Part shown: one piece after another, positions 61,238-64,000 of the stretch
Numbering within the stretch: the stretch's first letter is position 1
Layout of the letters: every line of letters starts with the position of its first letter
Source: Himantopus leucocephalus
Taxonomy: Eukaryota > Chordata > Aves > Charadriiformes > Recurvirostridae
Reading direction: 5' to 3'
NCBI GenBank assembly: GCA_003993805.1
Contig: RSEF01000001.1
Location: 77,942,745 to 78,006,744 of the forward strand
Length of the DNA: 64,000 nt
Notes under the pieces: generated by a model
Database searches by the model: none
What the model was told of the DNA's origin: nothing
Seen by the model: the letters and a program-made list of their open reading frames with translations, nothing else
Position numbers and translations under genes: made by a program

Positions 61238-63319
61238 AAGCCATAAAATTTGACTTTCCTTTGATATAAAATACGTAAGCAAACTAGTTGGCAGGGAAAA
61301 GAGCAAGAAGCACCAACATCAGTACAATCTATAGATTTTACTTCATACCCAGCTGGGATCCAGGCTGTGCTTGTTTGTCATATACAAGTGTGTGGTTCCT
61401 TTCATAAGTGTCTCTAAACTCCAATGCAGAAAAGTAGTCTTTCTACCTACAGTCTACAGCAATACAAATGAGATTATTTTTCTTTATGTTCTTCCCAACA
61501 TCGTGGTTTTTATGAGGAGACACATATATAAAATAATGGGTATGCAAAACTCTATCAGTAAACTGTTACACCAAAGACATACATATTTTATTCATCTAAC
61601 TGAATGATCAGATCTGGAAAAAAAGACCAGATTTTTAATGTTGTTCTGCTTTCAGGAAACTTGGGTTTTATCCTATGTTATCCATAAGTATTTCTAAGCA
61701 TCTTTATCTCTTATTCAAAATACGTAACTTTTGTCTAAGCTTTTCTTTGCATCAAGGTCATTAAAACTTCTATTAGTTGCATCCAACCAATACACTGCAA
61801 GTATTGTAACCAGCTTTCTGGGTGAACAGAAGAAGAAAAAATAATATAGACCTTTTAACTCTTACAGTTACATTAGTAAGAACTTTTAGGTACTTACTAC
61901 ATTGTTTTATTAGCCATTCATGATTACAGCATAATATCCAAGTATCCAAACCAGATGCCACACAGTTAACCAAACATACGAGCTGTGAACAATAATCACG
62001 TAGCAATAGCTATAAGAGTATTTCGATGGATTTTGTTGAAGTTGAAGCAGAGCATTTCAGTACTCACTGTACAAAATGCCTTTCTGGACTACAGTAGCCT
62101 AGTGACAATGAGCGCCTATTAATTAAAAACAAACAAAAAAGATAAAGCAAGATAAATTCCTAACAAATGTCTTTAATTTAGAATTACAGCCTCACATTTG
62201 TTCCCACAGTCTGTCAATCATCATGTAAGTGATAAAATATCACCACTAAAACTGCAGCAGTAAGGACAATTTCTGCTTTGGCCTCTTGTCCTGGTTTATT
62301 TTGGGAGCACTGTAATAGACCTTTTCACTCTCTTACCCTCAAAGTCCTCTTAAAAAAAGAAGGGAATCATCTCTGCTCTGTTCTGTATGGCCAGCTGGAA
62401 GGTCTACCTGGAGGTAAGGTTCTCAGGCTATGAAGCTCAAGTGGCGATGGGGATGTAAGCCTGTGAAATGAGCAGGATACAAGACACATCTGTCTTCAAA
62501 GTCTTAGTACCATCTACTCACTAAAGGCACATGTTAATCCTGGGCCAGGTAGTTGAAGGTTAGGCATTGTGGTACCAGCAGTGCGCACCTGGATCCACCA
62601 GTGTGGACTTTATACCTTTCTGTCCATTTAGAGACTAGTGCTCAGGTCTTCGCTACATCTTCAAAGTGGTATGAAGATAAATACATTAGTGATTTTGAGA
62701 TGCTAAAATAATAGTGGCAGAGAGCATCACAAGTTAATTAAGCAGGACAGAGCATTGAAAACTTTCCACAGACAGAGTGGCAGTACTGTGTCAAGGCAAT
62801 GTAGTCCAAGAGATAAGAGAGACCTCCTGCACATTGCCTACTATTAGCTTAGACCTCCTGGCATGTATTCTCCCATCTATCCAAAGTCCTTCTAACCTAC
62901 AAGTTACTTATTTTGGCAGTATGATGTCATAGTGTCACAAGCTATTGACATTTTTAACAACCTGAAAATCCCTTTAAACAACCTGCAAATTTCTGACGAA
63001 CTTCCCACACGTCCATATACCTTCCCCTCTTTAATTGGGGGTACCTGATCTTGGAGTCTGAAAGTCACCTGGAAACAACCCTGTGTAATTGAAGTCATAC
63101 TATATAGGATCGTGTTGCTGGCATTTACTGGGAAAGTGAAGCAACACAGAACTATCATAAAATTTCAGGGTTGCAGTCACCCTTGTCTCGTCATGTAGTA
63201 TTGTAATACGAAGTTTATAGGGAGGTCAGATTTTTAAGGACAGGCTTGGTATCAATTTGCTCCAAAGTTTTTATTGTGCTAATGAACTGTAACAGCTCTA
63301 ATCTATTTTTAGATGGTGG

Positions 63320-63425
63320 CATTTCAAGTCTCTCTGCTCCTCAGTTCAAAATCCATAATGTGGATATAATATACCACTTTTCTACCTCACAGGATCCATG
63401 AGGGTAGTAATTGTAGGATTTTGCA
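63320..63425 (+). repeat. MIR-type SINE fragment
   Basis: TCTCTGCTCCTCAGTTCAAA, then ATAATGTGGATATAATATAC, then CTACCTCACAGGATC follow the MIR landmark order (CTCTGTGCCTCAGTTTCC, ATGGGGATAATA, CTACCTCACAGGG). Divergence is considerable. Confidence 0.45.
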
Positions 63426-63599
63426 ACAGCACCAGCTAAGCATATAAAATACCTAAGCAGGAGAACAGCAATATATACAAATTCTAGCTTAGGAATTCTC
63501 TAACACACTACTTGCTGAATAGGGGAGAAGTACTGGGGAAAAGATTTCTCTGCCTTTACATTTTCTTATCACAGTTCCAAACCATCTTTTAATAGTCCA

Positions 63600-63670
63600 T
63601 GTCAAAGACAGGCACTTGGCTACATGAGAACTTTGGTCTGACCCAGAATGGCCATCTTATATTACATTCT
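63600..63670 (+). mobile_element. Old amniote CR1-like repeat 3' end
   Basis: The segment CTTTGGTCTGACCCAGAATG, followed by GGCCATCTTATATTACATTC, matches the familiar terminal sequence of an old amniote CR1-like repeat (GGTCTGACCCAGTATGGCCATTCTTATGTTC type). Only the last 70 bp or so are clear. Confidence 0.5.
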
Positions 63671-64000
63671 TCCCTGAGGTACTACAAGAACTAATATGGT
63701 GCAAAAGAATGAGAGGTAAGGAAAACAATTACAATCTATACAATTTATTTTCACATTCCTGATTATTCTTTTACAAAGTGTATGCCCATTATCCCTGCCT
63801 GCTTCTCAAGCCATTATTAATTGGTTGATTACACAAAGCAGTAGCAGATGAGATGTGATCTGAAAGAGGGAGTGAATAAGGTCCTTGAGGCTAAATATGT
63901 TGCAGCCGTCATTTGAAAAGATGGTACCTTCAGACCTGCTACAGCTGTTTCCTTATGGTCCGTAGCGAAAGAAAACCAAACACAACTGAGCCCGGACCAC

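Larger units (their letters stand above)
55216..64000. other. Intergenic sequence downstream of LMO3
   Basis: No exon of another gene is recognised on either strand. I looked specifically for MGST1, which lies on the 3' side of LMO3 in human, and did not find it. The stretch holds TA- and CT-rich simple repeats near 55.6 kb, an A-rich tract near 56.35 kb, MIR-type relics near 57.2, 60.1 and 63.4 kb, an old CR1-like end near 63.63 kb and one candidate conserved block at 59.59-59.79 kb. Some of the first kilobase could still be LMO3 3' UTR. Confidence 0.7.

Noticed and set aside
55216..64000. Possible MGST1 exons on the minus strand
   Set aside because: MGST1 is the neighbour on the 3' side in human, but no frame here resembles it. 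It presumably lies beyond the window.

Overview
The window looks like a piece of a bird chromosome containing one protein-coding gene: LMO3 (LIM domain only 3), on the + strand and spread over about 50 kb. The assignment to an animal genome rests on three small coding exons with GT/AG borders, huge AT-rich introns and no operon-like packing. Birds are suggested by a fragment near 25.6 kb that matches the 3' end of avian CR1 LINEs, by very few young repeats, and by scattered old amniote SINE (MIR-type) and CR1 relics. The species cannot be named from this.

Layout: 1-5541 is sequence upstream of the first coding exon; it must be 5' intron, because that exon begins at a splice acceptor and no promoter is evident. 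Coding exon 1 (5542-5755, ATG at 5550) encodes the N-terminus and the first LIM domain. A 39.6 kb intron (5756-45350) follows. It holds mostly unannotatable AT-rich DNA, a few relic repeats, a CpG-rich block at about 32.75-33.43 kb and several stretches that look like conserved regulatory sequence. Coding exon 2 (45351-45476) carries the start and middle of the second LIM domain. A 9.1 kb intron (45477-54589) follows, then the terminal exon (from 54590, stop at 54693-54695) with a 3' UTR containing two Pumilio-type motifs and more than one possible poly(A) signal. From about 55.2 kb to the end I see only intergenic sequence with relic repeats and low-complexity tracts.

The joined exons give a complete 145-residue protein with two intact LIM zinc-finger domains and no frameshift. 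LMO proteins lack DNA-binding and enzymatic domains and act as nuclear adaptors that bridge LDB1 and tissue-specific transcription factors. The long, gene-poor surroundings fit a developmentally regulated gene with distributed enhancers, although no enhancer can be proven from one sequence.

No RNA gene, CRISPR array, intact mobile element or second protein-coding gene is supported. I found no previously undescribed system. The points most worth checking are a possible N-terminally extended LMO3 isoform, the intronic CpG-rich block, a hairpin at 16.2 kb, a palindrome at 9.2 kb and the blocks of candidate conserved noncoding sequence.
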